Source of the DNA: Anaerotignum sp.
GTDB lineage: Bacteria; Bacillota; Clostridia; Lachnospirales; Anaerotignaceae
DNA length: 42,698 nucleotides
Direction of reading: 5' to 3'
NCBI GenBank assembly: GCA_020024455.1
Contig: JAHHTU010000020.1
Location: 1-42,698, forward strand
In this document: positions 15,884 through 23,472 of the stretch, in pieces
Position numbering within the stretch: the stretch's first letter is position 1
Layout of the letters: each line of letters starts with the position of its first letter
The notes under the pieces: generated by a model
What the model was told of the DNA's origin: nothing
The model's database searches: none
Seen by the model: the letters and a program-made list of their open reading frames with translations, nothing else
Made by a program: the position numbers and the translations under genes

Positions 15884-18156
15884 AATTTGTCAACCAACCC
15901 GTTCGCAAAAAAGATGCCATGGCATTGGTGACAGGCAAACCCGTATATGTAGATGATTTGGCACCAAAGGATTGCTTGGTTGTAAAAGTGTTGCGTAGTC
16001 CACACGCACACGCTGTCATCAAAGAAATCAAAACCGATATTGCAAAAAAATTGCCGGGCATTGCTTGTGTGCTGACATATGCAGATGTACCGCAAAATCG
16101 TTTTACCATGGCAGGACAGACCTATCCTGAGCCTAGCCCTTATGATAGATTGATATTGGATAAAAGGGTGCGTTTTGTCGGCGATGCAGTGGCGATTGTG
16201 GCGGGAGAAACCGAAAAAGCCGTTGACAAAGCCATGAAAACCATCAAAGTCACTTATGAAGTCTTAGAACCGATATTGGATTTCAGAAAAGCAAAAGACA
16301 ATCCGATTTTAATTCACCCAGAAGATGACTGGAAAGCACTTTGCCCTGTGGGTGCGGATAACAAACGCAATTTGTGTGCTTGCGGATTGGAAGAACATGG
16401 TGATGTGGATAAAGTGTTTGCAGAATGTGATGTGGTTGTGGAAAACACATACCACACAAAAGCAAATCAACAGACCATGATGGAAACATTCCGCACCTAT
16501 ACACAGATGGATACATATGGCAGATTGAACATCATCAGCTCGACACAAGTACCATTCCATGTACGTCGTATTTTGGCAACCGCTTTGGATATTCCAAAAT
16601 CCAAAATCCGTGTCATTAAGCCCAGAATTGGTGGTGGTTTTGGGGCAAAACAGACCGTTGTGGCAGAAGTATATCCTGCGATTGTGACACTGAAAACCGG
16701 TCGTCCCGCAAAAATTATCTATACAAGAGAGGAAAGCTTGATTGCCTCTACCCCTCGTCATGAAATGGAAATTGATGTGCGTATCGGTGCTATGCAAGAT
16801 GGTACCATCCGTGCCATTTCCGTAAACACATTGTCCAATACAGGGGCATTCGGTGAACATGGCCCAACGACCGTTGGATTGTCCGGACATAAATCCATTC
16901 CCTTGTACAGCAAGGCAGAGGCATTCCGTTTTGCATATGATGTGGTATATACCAATCATATGTCTGCGGGAGCATATCGTGGCTATGGGGCAACACAAGG
17001 GATATTTGCCGTAGAATCCGCAATCAATGAATTGGCAGCAAGATTGGACATTGACCCTGTGGCATTGCGTGAAAAAAATATGACCACAGAGGGTGATGTG
17101 ATGCACGCCTATTACGGAGAGCAAACAAACAGTTGTGCCTTAGACCGTTGTTTGCAAAGAACAGCGGAATTGATTGGCTGGAAAGAAAAATTCCCTGCTC
17201 GTGTGATGGAAAACGGTAAAATTCGTTCTGTTGGGATTGCCATGGCAATGCAGGGTTCCGGTATCCCGAATTTGGATACGGGGGCTGTGACCATCAAACT
17301 CAATGATGATGGTTTTTATGCGTTGTCTATTGGGGCGTCAGATATGGGGACAGGTTGTGACACCATATTGGCACAGATGGCGGCAGATTGCTTGGACTGT
17401 TCTGTGGACGATATTATCGTGCATGGTGTGGATACTGATATTTCACCATATGATTGTGGTTCTTATGCGTCCAGCACCACATATGTAACAGGGACAGCAA
17501 CGGTCAAAGCCTGTGAAACATTGATAAACAAAATGAAACAATATGCGGCAGACAAAATGGACTGCGATGTGGAAGCATTGGAATTTGACGGTGAAAAAGT
17601 ATATAACCTCAAAACGGGCGAAAGCATCACAAGGAAAGATTTGGGTAATATGAATATGTGTGCCGCAACAGAAACGATGGTTGCAACAGAAGCACATTGT
17701 TCCCCTGTTTCTCCGCCACCATTTATGGCTGGTGCGGCAGAAGTGGAAATTGACACGGAAACCGGTGACATCAAATTGGTGGATTATGTAGCGGTTGTGG
17801 ACTGTGGTACTGTCATCAATCCAAACTTGGCAAGAGTACAGGTCGAAGGCGGTTTGGTACAGGGCATTGGTATGGCATTGCATGAAGATATTGTGTATAA
17901 CCAATATGGCAGTTTGGCAGGCAATTCTTTGATGCAATACAAAATCCCCACACGTTTGGATATGGGACAGTTGCGTGTGGAATTTGAAAGCAGTTATGAA
18001 CCAACAGGGCCTTTCGGTGCAAAATCCATTGGAGAAATTGTCATCAATACCCCATCTCCTGCCATCGCACACGCAGTATATAACGCAACAGGCGTGCGTG
18101 TGACAGAATTGCCAATCACACCCGAAAAAATCGTGATGGGTATGCAGCCAAAATGA
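15880..18156 (+). CDS. xdhA: xanthine dehydrogenase-type molybdopterin subunit
   Basis: This 758-residue catalytic subunit hydroxylates a heterocyclic substrate at a molybdenum-cytosine dinucleotide centre. Cofactor-binding motifs are GGGFGAKQ (about 251-258), AYRGYGATQ (about 365-373) and the GASDMGTG stretch near residue 485. The active-site Glu is in GPFGAKSIGE (about 710-719). AYRGYG rather than AYRCSF separates it from CO dehydrogenase and fits purine-type hydroxylases. ATG 15880 overlaps the xdhC stop; earlier codons of the frame lie within xdhC. The stop overlaps the MocA-like gene, whose product probably matures the cofactor. Whether the enzyme uses labile selenium cannot be told; no selenium genes are nearby. 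Confidence 0.93.
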   Translation: MKFVNQPVRKKDAMALVTGKPVYVDDLAPKDCLVVKVLRSPHAHAVIKEIKTDIAKKLPGIACVLTYADVPQNRFTMAGQTYPEPSPYDRLILDKRVRFVGDAVAIVAGETEKAVDKAMKTIKVTYEVLEPILDFRKAKDNPILIHPEDDWKALCPVGADNKRNLCACGLEEHGDVDKVFAECDVVVENTYHTKANQQTMMETFRTYTQMDTYGRLNIISSTQVPFHVRRILATALDIPKSKIRVIKPRIGGGFGAKQTVVAEVYPAIVTLKTGRPAKIIYTREESLIASTPRHEMEIDVRIGAMQDGTIRAISVNTLSNTGAFGEHGPTTVGLSGHKSIPLYSKAEAFRFAYDVVYTNHMSAGAYRGYGATQGIFAVESAINELAARLDIDPVALREKNMTTEGDVMHAYYGEQTNSCALDRCLQRTAELIGWKEKFPARVMENGKIRSVGIAMAMQGSGIPNLDTGAVTIKLNDDGFYALSIGASDMGTGCDTILAQMAADCLDCSVDDIIVHGVDTDISPYDCGSYASSTTYVTGTATVKACETLINKMKQYAADKMDCDVEALEFDGEKVYNLKTGESITRKDLGNMNMCAATETMVATEAHCSPVSPPPFMAGAAEVEIDTETGDIKLVDYVAVVDCGTVINPNLARVQVEGGLVQGIGMALHEDIVYNQYGSLAGNSLMQYKIPTRLDMGQLRVEFESSYEPTGPFGAKSIGEIVINTPSPAIAHAVYNATGVRVTELPITPEKIVMGMQPK

Positions 18157-18737
18157 GTATTTGTTGGATTGTATTGGCAGCAGGCAGAAGTACAAGATTT
18201 GGAGAAAACAAGTTGCTGTACCCGTTTCAGGGAAAGCCTCTGTATCGGCATGGATATGAACAGCTTAAAGCAGCCGCAACAAAACGAAAAGAACCATTGA
18301 TTGTGGTAACATCTCATCGGGAGATTGCAGATGCATTGTCCCAAGAAGATGTTATGGTGGCTTGGAACGATTGCCCACAAAAAGGCATTACATCTTCCAT
18401 CAAATGTGGATTGTCTGCCGCAGGGGGGATACAACAGGATATGGTATATTTGTTTGCGGTTGCAGACCAGCCTTTTTTGCAAACAGCGGAATTGCTTTGT
18501 TTTGCAGAAGCATTTTTGCAATCAAAAAAACCATTGGGCTGTATGGCATATGAGGCACAATGGGGCAATCCTGCGATATTTTCCGCAGATATGGCAAAAA
18601 AATTGTTGCACTTACAGGGTGACTGTGGCGGAAAACAGATTTTGCAAGCATATCCAAGAGATGTTTTTGTATATGCCTGCCAATCCCATACAACCATACT
18701 GGATATAGACACAAAACAGGATTTGGAGGGTATCTGA
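18153..18737 (+). CDS. MocA-like molybdenum cofactor nucleotidyltransferase
   Basis: This 194-residue member of the NTP-transferase (MobA-like) superfamily probably attaches CMP to molybdopterin to make the cytosine dinucleotide cofactor of the neighbouring hydroxylase. The nucleotide-binding loop is LAAGRSTRFGENK (8-20). The catalytic region around FAVADQPFL near residue 105-113 carries the metal-binding Asp, and WGNPAIF matches the family's GxPxxF segment. ATGA overlap with xdhA couples translation. The gene ends inside a terminator hairpin, closing the hydroxylase operon. CTP versus GTP use is inferred from context. Confidence 0.85.
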   Translation: MSICWIVLAAGRSTRFGENKLLYPFQGKPLYRHGYEQLKAAATKRKEPLIVVTSHREIADALSQEDVMVAWNDCPQKGITSSIKCGLSAAGGIQQDMVYLFAVADQPFLQTAELLCFAEAFLQSKKPLGCMAYEAQWGNPAIFSADMAKKLLHLQGDCGGKQILQAYPRDVFVYACQSHTTILDIDTKQDLEGI

Positions 18738-18757
18738 TAAGAGATACCCTCTTTTTT
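18726..18757 (+). terminator. terminator overlapping the mocA-like stop codon
   Basis: GAGGGTATCT (18726-18735) pairs perfectly with AGATACCCTC (18742-18751) around GATAAG and is followed by TTTTTT. The TGA stop at 18735-18737 sits in the stem-loop, so ribosomes finishing the gene would cover the hairpin. Confidence 0.92.
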
Positions 18758-18768
18758 ATTGCGTTTGC

Positions 18769-18797
18769 TTGACTTTTTTGCTGTAAAAGCGTATACT
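18769..18797 (+). promoter_or_regulatory. promoter of the guaD leader
   Basis: TTGACT (18769-18774) and TATACT (18792-18797) have a 17-base spacer. The predicted start near 18804 is only about 7 bases before the riboswitch aptamer, so the aptamer is at the extreme 5' end of the transcript. Confidence 0.8.
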
Positions 18798-18810
18798 GCT
18801 ATCGGATAAG

Positions 18811-18881
18811 AACTTATATAAACCCATAATCCGGTTGGGTGTTTCTACTGTGGTTACCGTAAATTTCCCGCACTATAAGTT
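18811..18881 (+). promoter_or_regulatory. purine riboswitch aptamer, guanine class
   Basis: P1 pairs AACTTATA (18811-18818) with TATAAGTT (18874-18881). P2 uses ACCC and GGGT, its loop carrying GG. The junction GTTTCTAC (18841-18848) is the purine riboswitch J2/3 core. P3 begins TGTGG, and its loop, ACCGTAAAT, has the CC that kisses the GG of loop 2. J3/1 reads CTAT, with C at the specificity position (equivalent to C74 of xpt), which selects guanine or hypoxanthine over adenine. It precedes guanine deaminase, a fitting target. Confidence 0.9.
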
Positions 18882-18945
18882 TTGTTTTGTTCATATTTTA
18901 TTGTGAACGGGGCAGAATCATAGGGATTTGACGGTATTTTTTTTT
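18855..18945 (+). terminator. riboswitch expression platform terminator (competes with P3)
   Basis: The only T-run in the leader (nine T, 18937-18945) is preceded by GGGATTTGACGGTA (18923-18936). That segment pairs with TACCGTAAATTTCCC (18855-18869), which forms the loop and 3' half of aptamer P3. About 13 pairs can form, with small bulges. Terminator and folded aptamer exclude each other, so ligand binding should allow readthrough. Pairing was read by eye; the mechanism is inferred. Confidence 0.65.
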
Positions 18946-18967
18946 GAAAAAAAGGAGGAACAATATC

Positions 18968-20248
18968 ATGAAAACAGAAAATTTTGTTTGTAAGGGAGAT
19001 ATTTGTTATAGTGAAGATTTGCAGACGTTGCGTACTGTCAAAAATGGGTATTTGGTTTGTGCAGATGGTGTTTGTGTCGGCGTTTTTGAAACATTGCCAC
19101 AAGCATATCAGCAGTTTACACTTTTGGATTATACAGGGAAATTGATATTACCAGGCTTTACGGATTTGCACGTACACGCACCACAACATCGTTTTCGTGC
19201 ATTGGGCATGGATTTGGAATTGTTGGAATGGTTGGAAACACATACATTTCCACAAGAGGCAAAATATGCAGACACCACATACGCAAAAGAAAATTATGCA
19301 CGTTTTGTGGACGAAATGAAAAAAGGCCCAAATACAAGAGCCTGTGTGTTTGGCACCATTCATGGGAAATCCACAGAGGTTTTGATGGAATTATTGGAAG
19401 ATGCAGGGTTATGTGCCATGGTCGGGAAAGTGAATATGGACAGAAACAGTCCTGATTATTTGCGAGAAGAAAGTGCAGAAGTTTCTGCGGCGGATACGAT
19501 TGCATTTTTGGAAAATGTAAAACAAAAATATCCCCATGTAACACCGATATTGACACCTAGATTTTTGCCGACTTGCAGTGACGCATTGTTGACAAAATTG
19601 GGCGATATCCAAAAAGCATATCAAGTGCCTGTACAGTCTCATTTGTCCGAAAACAGAGGAGAAGTAGAATGGGTGCAAGCATTATTCCCATCATCTAGTT
19701 GTTATGGAGATGCATATGACAGCTTTGGACTGTTTGGGGGACAAAATTGTCCAACCATTATGGCACATTGTGTGTTGAGTACAGAAGAAGAAATCGCTTT
19801 GATGAAACAACGTGGTGTGTTTGTGGCACATTGTCCGGAGTCAAACAGCAATTTGCTTTCCGGTATTGCCCCTATCCGTAAATATTTGGACGAGGGCATT
19901 GCCGTTGGTTTGGGCAGTGATATTGCAGGCGGCACACGTTGCTCCATATTCTATGCCATGGCGGAAGCTGTGCGTATGTCCAAAATGCGTTGGCGTTTGG
20001 TAGATGAAAGCCTTGCTCCTTTGACCATACCCGAAGTGTTTTATTTGGCAACTGCCGGCGGTGGTGCGTTCTTTGGCAAAGTGGGGAAATTTGAAGCGGG
20101 ATACGCATTTGATGCATTTGTGTTAGATGACAGCAGATATGACAATATAGGGGAATACGATATTGCACAACGCTTGGAACGGGCGGTATATTTGAGTAAC
20201 GATGATGAAGTGGTGCATAAATTTGTTGCAGGCAGACAGCTGTTTTAA
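18968..20248 (+). CDS. guaD: guanine deaminase
   Basis: This 426-residue amidohydrolase deaminates guanine to xanthine with release of ammonia. The fold markers are LPGFTDLHVHAPQHRFRALG with zinc ligands His68 and His70, LLEWLETHTFPQEAKYAD typical of guanine deaminases, then His225 in SHLSE, His267 in MAHCV and Asp318 in GLGSDIAGG. All are present. ATG 18968 behind AAGGAGG (18952-18958) is chosen over an in-frame ATG at 18944, which lies in the terminator T-run. Its xanthine product is a likely substrate of the hydroxylase upstream. Expression is predicted to be switched by the guanine riboswitch in its leader. Confidence 0.94.
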   Translation: MKTENFVCKGDICYSEDLQTLRTVKNGYLVCADGVCVGVFETLPQAYQQFTLLDYTGKLILPGFTDLHVHAPQHRFRALGMDLELLEWLETHTFPQEAKYADTTYAKENYARFVDEMKKGPNTRACVFGTIHGKSTEVLMELLEDAGLCAMVGKVNMDRNSPDYLREESAEVSAADTIAFLENVKQKYPHVTPILTPRFLPTCSDALLTKLGDIQKAYQVPVQSHLSENRGEVEWVQALFPSSSCYGDAYDSFGLFGGQNCPTIMAHCVLSTEEEIALMKQRGVFVAHCPESNSNLLSGIAPIRKYLDEGIAVGLGSDIAGGTRCSIFYAMAEAVRMSKMRWRLVDESLAPLTIPEVFYLATAGGGAFFGKVGKFEAGYAFDAFVLDDSRYDNIGEYDIAQRLERAVYLSNDDEVVHKFVAGRQLF

Positions 20249-20276
20249 GCAGTCATCACAAAGAGAGGGATAGAAT

Positions 20277-20633
20277 ATGAAAGATGGGGTTGTGGTGACA
20301 GACGGCAATGAAACCGTGATTGTGAATCAATACAGTTATTGTGAGCTGGTGAAATGGTTGATTGTGGTGTATGTTGGGGTTTCTTATGCAGAAGCGAGCC
20401 TTTGCGTTGCAAAGCATACAGATTATTTTGCGTCCATACAAACCATGTCACAAGTCGATTTTGAAACACATGATTGGCCGTATTATTATTTGGCAATGAC
20501 ATTTTATTATGGGGATTATCGAGAGGCAAAGCCAATCGAACCGGAGCCAAATTCCCCCGAAGGGCTTGCACGCTATCAAACAATAGAAGAAGATATTTTG
20601 AAACAGCACCATCTCAAAGAGCCGTTTGTTTGA
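20277..20633 (+). CDS. small hypothetical protein
   Basis: This is a 118-residue acidic protein that I do not recognise. It is rich in Tyr and Trp, with a central helix VKWLIVVYVGVSYAEASL that is only moderately hydrophobic, and a proline-rich stretch EPEPNSPEG near residue 88-96. GAGAGGGA upstream and ATG 20277 give the start, 28 bases after guaD, so it is probably cotranscribed with guaD and shares its riboswitch control. No signal peptide is visible. Function unknown; a link to purine metabolism would rest on position only. Confidence 0.65.
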   Translation: MKDGVVVTDGNETVIVNQYSYCELVKWLIVVYVGVSYAEASLCVAKHTDYFASIQTMSQVDFETHDWPYYYLAMTFYYGDYREAKPIEPEPNSPEGLARYQTIEEDILKQHHLKEPFV

Positions 20634-20673
20634 GCAAACACCACAAAATACAGAAAAGCAAGGGCAAAACCTA

Positions 20674-20701
20674 TCATATTTTTCATGCACATTCATATAT
20701 T
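20674..20701 (+). promoter_or_regulatory. candidate sigma-E sporulation promoter
   Basis: TCATATT (20674-20680) and CATATATT (20694-20701) are separated by 13 bases, close to the sigma-E (mother-cell) consensus of TCATATT and CATACAAT. No sigma-A pair of similar quality is seen in this 143-base gap. The gene it would drive encodes a SPOCS/LysM protein, a class tied to spore coat or cortex. Confidence 0.5.
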
Positions 20702-20776
20702 TACAAAGAAAGCATTGTTAGGCAATCCGCAAAAACGGGAAGCGTATGCCGATGAAAAATAAGGAGGTCAAACCGT

Positions 20777-22336
20777 ATGCCCTTGGAATTGATGAAAGAA
20801 GCCGTTACGCTGAAACAGCAAAGAGGAAAACAAAGTTCTCGTATTTTGTTGGAGGGCGATATGATTGTGCCGGACACCAAACCGGACATCAAAGAAGTAT
20901 TGCATTGTAAAGGTCGTGTGCGGACGCAGGAAGTCAAAATAGCTGATGAAAAAATCAGTTTTCGTGGAGAGTTGGTTGTGATGGTGCTATATCGTGCCAT
21001 CTCCGGAGAGCGTTATGTGTATGCCATGACATCTGGTTTGCCGATACAGGAAACATTGTATATGGAGGGATTGCAAGCAGATGATATGGTGGAATTGGAT
21101 TTGGATTTAGAGCATTTGGAGTGTAATTTAATCAATGACAGAAAAGTGGGATTGCGTGCTGTCATTGAAGCAGAGGCACAAGCTGAATGGAAAGCCAATC
21201 TGCAAATGGTGTTCGGCACAAAAGACGAGCAGGCAGAGCTGTTGTGGTCAAAGGTATTGACAGAACAACCAATCACAGAAAAAAAGGACAGGTTTAATGT
21301 CAAAGGCAAATGGACGGTGCCGCATGACCACCCTGCCATCGGAGAAATATTGGACACCACAGTGACAATTTCCAATACAGATATTCGCCCAATGGACGGG
21401 AAAGTGGGCATCAAAGGGAATTTGTGGGTTTCTGTGCTATACAGTGATGATACAAACGGTATGCCGATGGTGACAGAGCAGGATATCCCGTTTCATGGGT
21501 TTATAGAGGCAAGTGGCATGACGCCGCAAAGCATTGCAGATGTGAAATTGACTGTGGGAGAAATTGAGGTGACACCGGAAGTCGATGAGGACGGAGAACC
21601 CAGAGAGCTTGCGGTAGATGTTACCATTTATGAGGATTTGAAGGCCTCTGAAATTGCAGAAAAATCGTTTGTGACCGATGCATATGGATTGGAACAAAAT
21701 TTGAAACCCATACAGGAAAACGTGACATTTTCCATGACAGCCGGTGTTGCACAAAATCGGTTTACCGTCAAAGAAACCGTGCATTTGGAAGAACAAGAAT
21801 CACCCATGATGCAGGCAGTGCGTATTTGGGGAAGTGTGCAGATTACAGATACCAAAGCCGATACAGATGCAGTTGTGGTGGAGGGGGTATTGCATACGGA
21901 AATGATGTATTTGTGCGAAGATGATACTGCCCCTGTTTGTGTGATACATAGAGGCTTTCCGTTTACCCGTACCATTGAAGTCAAAGGTGCAAAACCGGAG
22001 GATACGGTTTGTGTGCGTGGGACATGGGAAGAAGCGGATTTTCGCTTGTTGACAGAACAGGAGGGCGAATGTCGCATACAAGTGATGCTGTATGTGAAAG
22101 TGTTACGCAATCAGCAAGTCACCATGGTGACGGATTTACAGGAAGAAGAAGTGACAGAACAGATTGCACAACCGGGGGCTGTGATTGTAAGCGTACAACC
22201 CGGTGATACATTATGGAAGCTTGCAAAAAAATATCGCACAACACCGGAACGTATCTTGATGATGAATGATATTGAACACCCAGACCGACTGTATGTCGGA
22301 CAAAAACTATTGATATTGAGAAAAAATTTTCGCTGA
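20777..22336 (+). CDS. SPOCS (DUF3794) and LysM domain protein, sporulation-type
   Basis: This 519-residue protein begins with a DUF3794/SPOCS region (LMKEAVTLKQQRGKQSSRIL then LEGDMIVPDTKPDIKEVLHC), which appears to repeat two to three times over about residues 10-440. It ends with one LysM domain at about 466-515 (VQPGDTLWKLAKKYRTTPER, then YVGQKLLIL). Related proteins in Clostridia and Bacilli (SipL/SpoVID type) bind the spore-surface ATPase SpoIVA and anchor the coat; a direct SipL identity is possible but not certain. There is no signal peptide, fitting a mother-cell cytoplasmic protein. AAGGAGG at 20761-20767 supports ATG 20777. A terminator follows, so it is monocistronic. Confidence 0.88.
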   Translation: MPLELMKEAVTLKQQRGKQSSRILLEGDMIVPDTKPDIKEVLHCKGRVRTQEVKIADEKISFRGELVVMVLYRAISGERYVYAMTSGLPIQETLYMEGLQADDMVELDLDLEHLECNLINDRKVGLRAVIEAEAQAEWKANLQMVFGTKDEQAELLWSKVLTEQPITEKKDRFNVKGKWTVPHDHPAIGEILDTTVTISNTDIRPMDGKVGIKGNLWVSVLYSDDTNGMPMVTEQDIPFHGFIEASGMTPQSIADVKLTVGEIEVTPEVDEDGEPRELAVDVTIYEDLKASEIAEKSFVTDAYGLEQNLKPIQENVTFSMTAGVAQNRFTVKETVHLEEQESPMMQAVRIWGSVQITDTKADTDAVVVEGVLHTEMMYLCEDDTAPVCVIHRGFPFTRTIEVKGAKPEDTVCVRGTWEEADFRLLTEQEGECRIQVMLYVKVLRNQQVTMVTDLQEEEVTEQIAQPGAVIVSVQPGDTLWKLAKKYRTTPERILMMNDIEHPDRLYVGQKLLILRKNFR

Positions 22337-22345
22337 CAAAAATAA

Positions 22346-22385
22346 ACGGCATACTCACAATATTTGGTGAGATATGCCGTATTTT
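22346..22385 (+). terminator. terminator after the SPOCS gene
   Basis: ACGGCATACTCAC (22346-22358) pairs with GTGAG (22367-22371) and TATGCCGT (22373-22380), with one bulged A and an 8-base loop. The tail ATTTTG is short in T, so termination may be incomplete, but the stem is strong. Confidence 0.75.
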
Positions 22386-22411
22386 GCTTAGAAAAGGAAA
22401 ATACGTTTTTT

Positions 22412-22440
22412 TTGATTATTCTATACAAGTATGTTATAAT
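22412..22440 (+). promoter_or_regulatory. promoter of the tmk operon
   Basis: TTGATT (22412-22417) and a perfect TATAAT (22435-22440) are separated by 17 bases. The predicted start near 22447 leaves a short leader of about 24 bases before the tmk ATG at 22471. Confidence 0.8.
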
Positions 22441-22470
22441 TTGAAAAAAGAAAGAGATTGAGGTGCAAAC

Positions 22471-23097
22471 ATGAAAGGCTATTTGATTTCGGTGGAGGGT
22501 AGCGACGGAAGTGGAAAATCCACACAGTTACAAAACATCATTGCATATTTGGAGCAAAAAAATGTGGATTTGGTGGTTACCAGAGAACCGGGAGGCACTG
22601 CATTATCTGAGGCAATTCGTGGATTGTTATTAGATGCCCGATATACCGAAATGACTGCAAAAACCGAGATGTTATTGTATGCGGCAAGCAGAGCCCAACA
22701 TATTGAGCAAAAAATTATCCCTGCATTAGAGGCGGGAAAAGTTGTTGTGACAGACCGTTTTACCGATTCCAGCATTGCTTATCAAGCATATGGCAGAGGG
22801 TTGGGGGATATGGTGACAGATGTGAATGAAATTGCCACAGGCGGTTGCAAGCCCGATTTGACTATATTTTTGGATTTGCCGCCTGAACAGGGAATTTTAC
22901 GGAAAAAACAAGAGCAACTGCATATCATGGACAGATTGGAATTGGAAAAATTGGCATTTCATGAAAAAGTATATGCAGGGTATCAGGCATTGTTACAAAA
23001 AGAACCGAACCGCATTTGTCGTATTGATGCTTCACAAAGTATAGAAACGGTGTTTGTGCAAATCCGAAAGCAACTGGACTTTTTGCTTGGATTTTGA
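22471..23097 (+). CDS. tmk: thymidylate kinase
   Basis: This enzyme phosphorylates dTMP to dTDP using ATP, an essential step to dTTP. The 208-residue protein has the P-loop GSDGSGKS (10-17), the TREPGGT dTMP-binding motif near residue 37-43 and the DRFTDSSIAYQAYGRGLG motif near 92-109, followed by the lid region. Length is normal. It heads a compact run of genes (tmk, darA, holB, ricT, trmN6, rsmI) whose order is conserved in Bacillota. Confidence 0.97.
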   Translation: MKGYLISVEGSDGSGKSTQLQNIIAYLEQKNVDLVVTREPGGTALSEAIRGLLLDARYTEMTAKTEMLLYAASRAQHIEQKIIPALEAGKVVVTDRFTDSSIAYQAYGRGLGDMVTDVNEIATGGCKPDLTIFLDLPPEQGILRKKQEQLHIMDRLELEKLAFHEKVYAGYQALLQKEPNRICRIDASQSIETVFVQIRKQLDFLLGF

Positions 23098-23125
23098 TGA
23101 TATCAAGATAAGGGAGGGATTTTTT

Positions 23126-23452
23126 ATGAAATTGATGATAGCGATTGTGCAAGATGAAGATGCAGGCGATGTGATTGCAGCTTTGAATGAGGCAGAAATT
23201 CAAGTCACCCGCTTGGCAACCAAAGGCGGTTTTTTGCGTAGTGGCAATACCACCATTATGACAGGCGTACCCGACGAAAAAGTGGAGAATGCTTTGCACA
23301 TCATCGAAGAAAACAGCAGAGCAAGGACACAATACGCAACATTGCCATCTTCCTGCGGTGCGATGCATGGCTTTATCATGGCACCGATTGAGGTAAAAGT
23401 CGGCGGTGCAACGGTATTTGTTTTGGACGTGGAACAATTCCATAAATTTTAA
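23126..23452 (+). CDS. darA: cyclic-di-AMP receptor, PII-like (DarA/PstA)
   Basis: This 108-residue PII-like trimeric protein binds cyclic di-AMP. The N-terminal strand MKLMIAIVQDEDAGDVIAAL and the ligand-binding segment TKGGFLRSGNTTIMTGV (about 32-48) are diagnostic; FGFIM-like residues and VKVGGATVFVLDVEQF end the fold. The frame opens at 23054 inside tmk, but ATG 23126 after AGGGAGG gives the family N-terminus. The target pathway of DarA is still poorly known. The tmk-darA-holB order is the usual one in Bacillota. It implies that this organism uses c-di-AMP signalling. Confidence 0.93.
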   Translation: MKLMIAIVQDEDAGDVIAALNEAEIQVTRLATKGGFLRSGNTTIMTGVPDEKVENALHIIEENSRARTQYATLPSSCGAMHGFIMAPIEVKVGGATVFVLDVEQFHKF

Positions 23453-23472
23453 TCAAAAGGAGGCGAAAGGCG

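Noticed and set aside
16309..17124. 271-codon open frame on the minus strand inside xdhA
   Set aside because: It covers motifs of the molybdopterin subunit in reverse and shows no protein-like domain.
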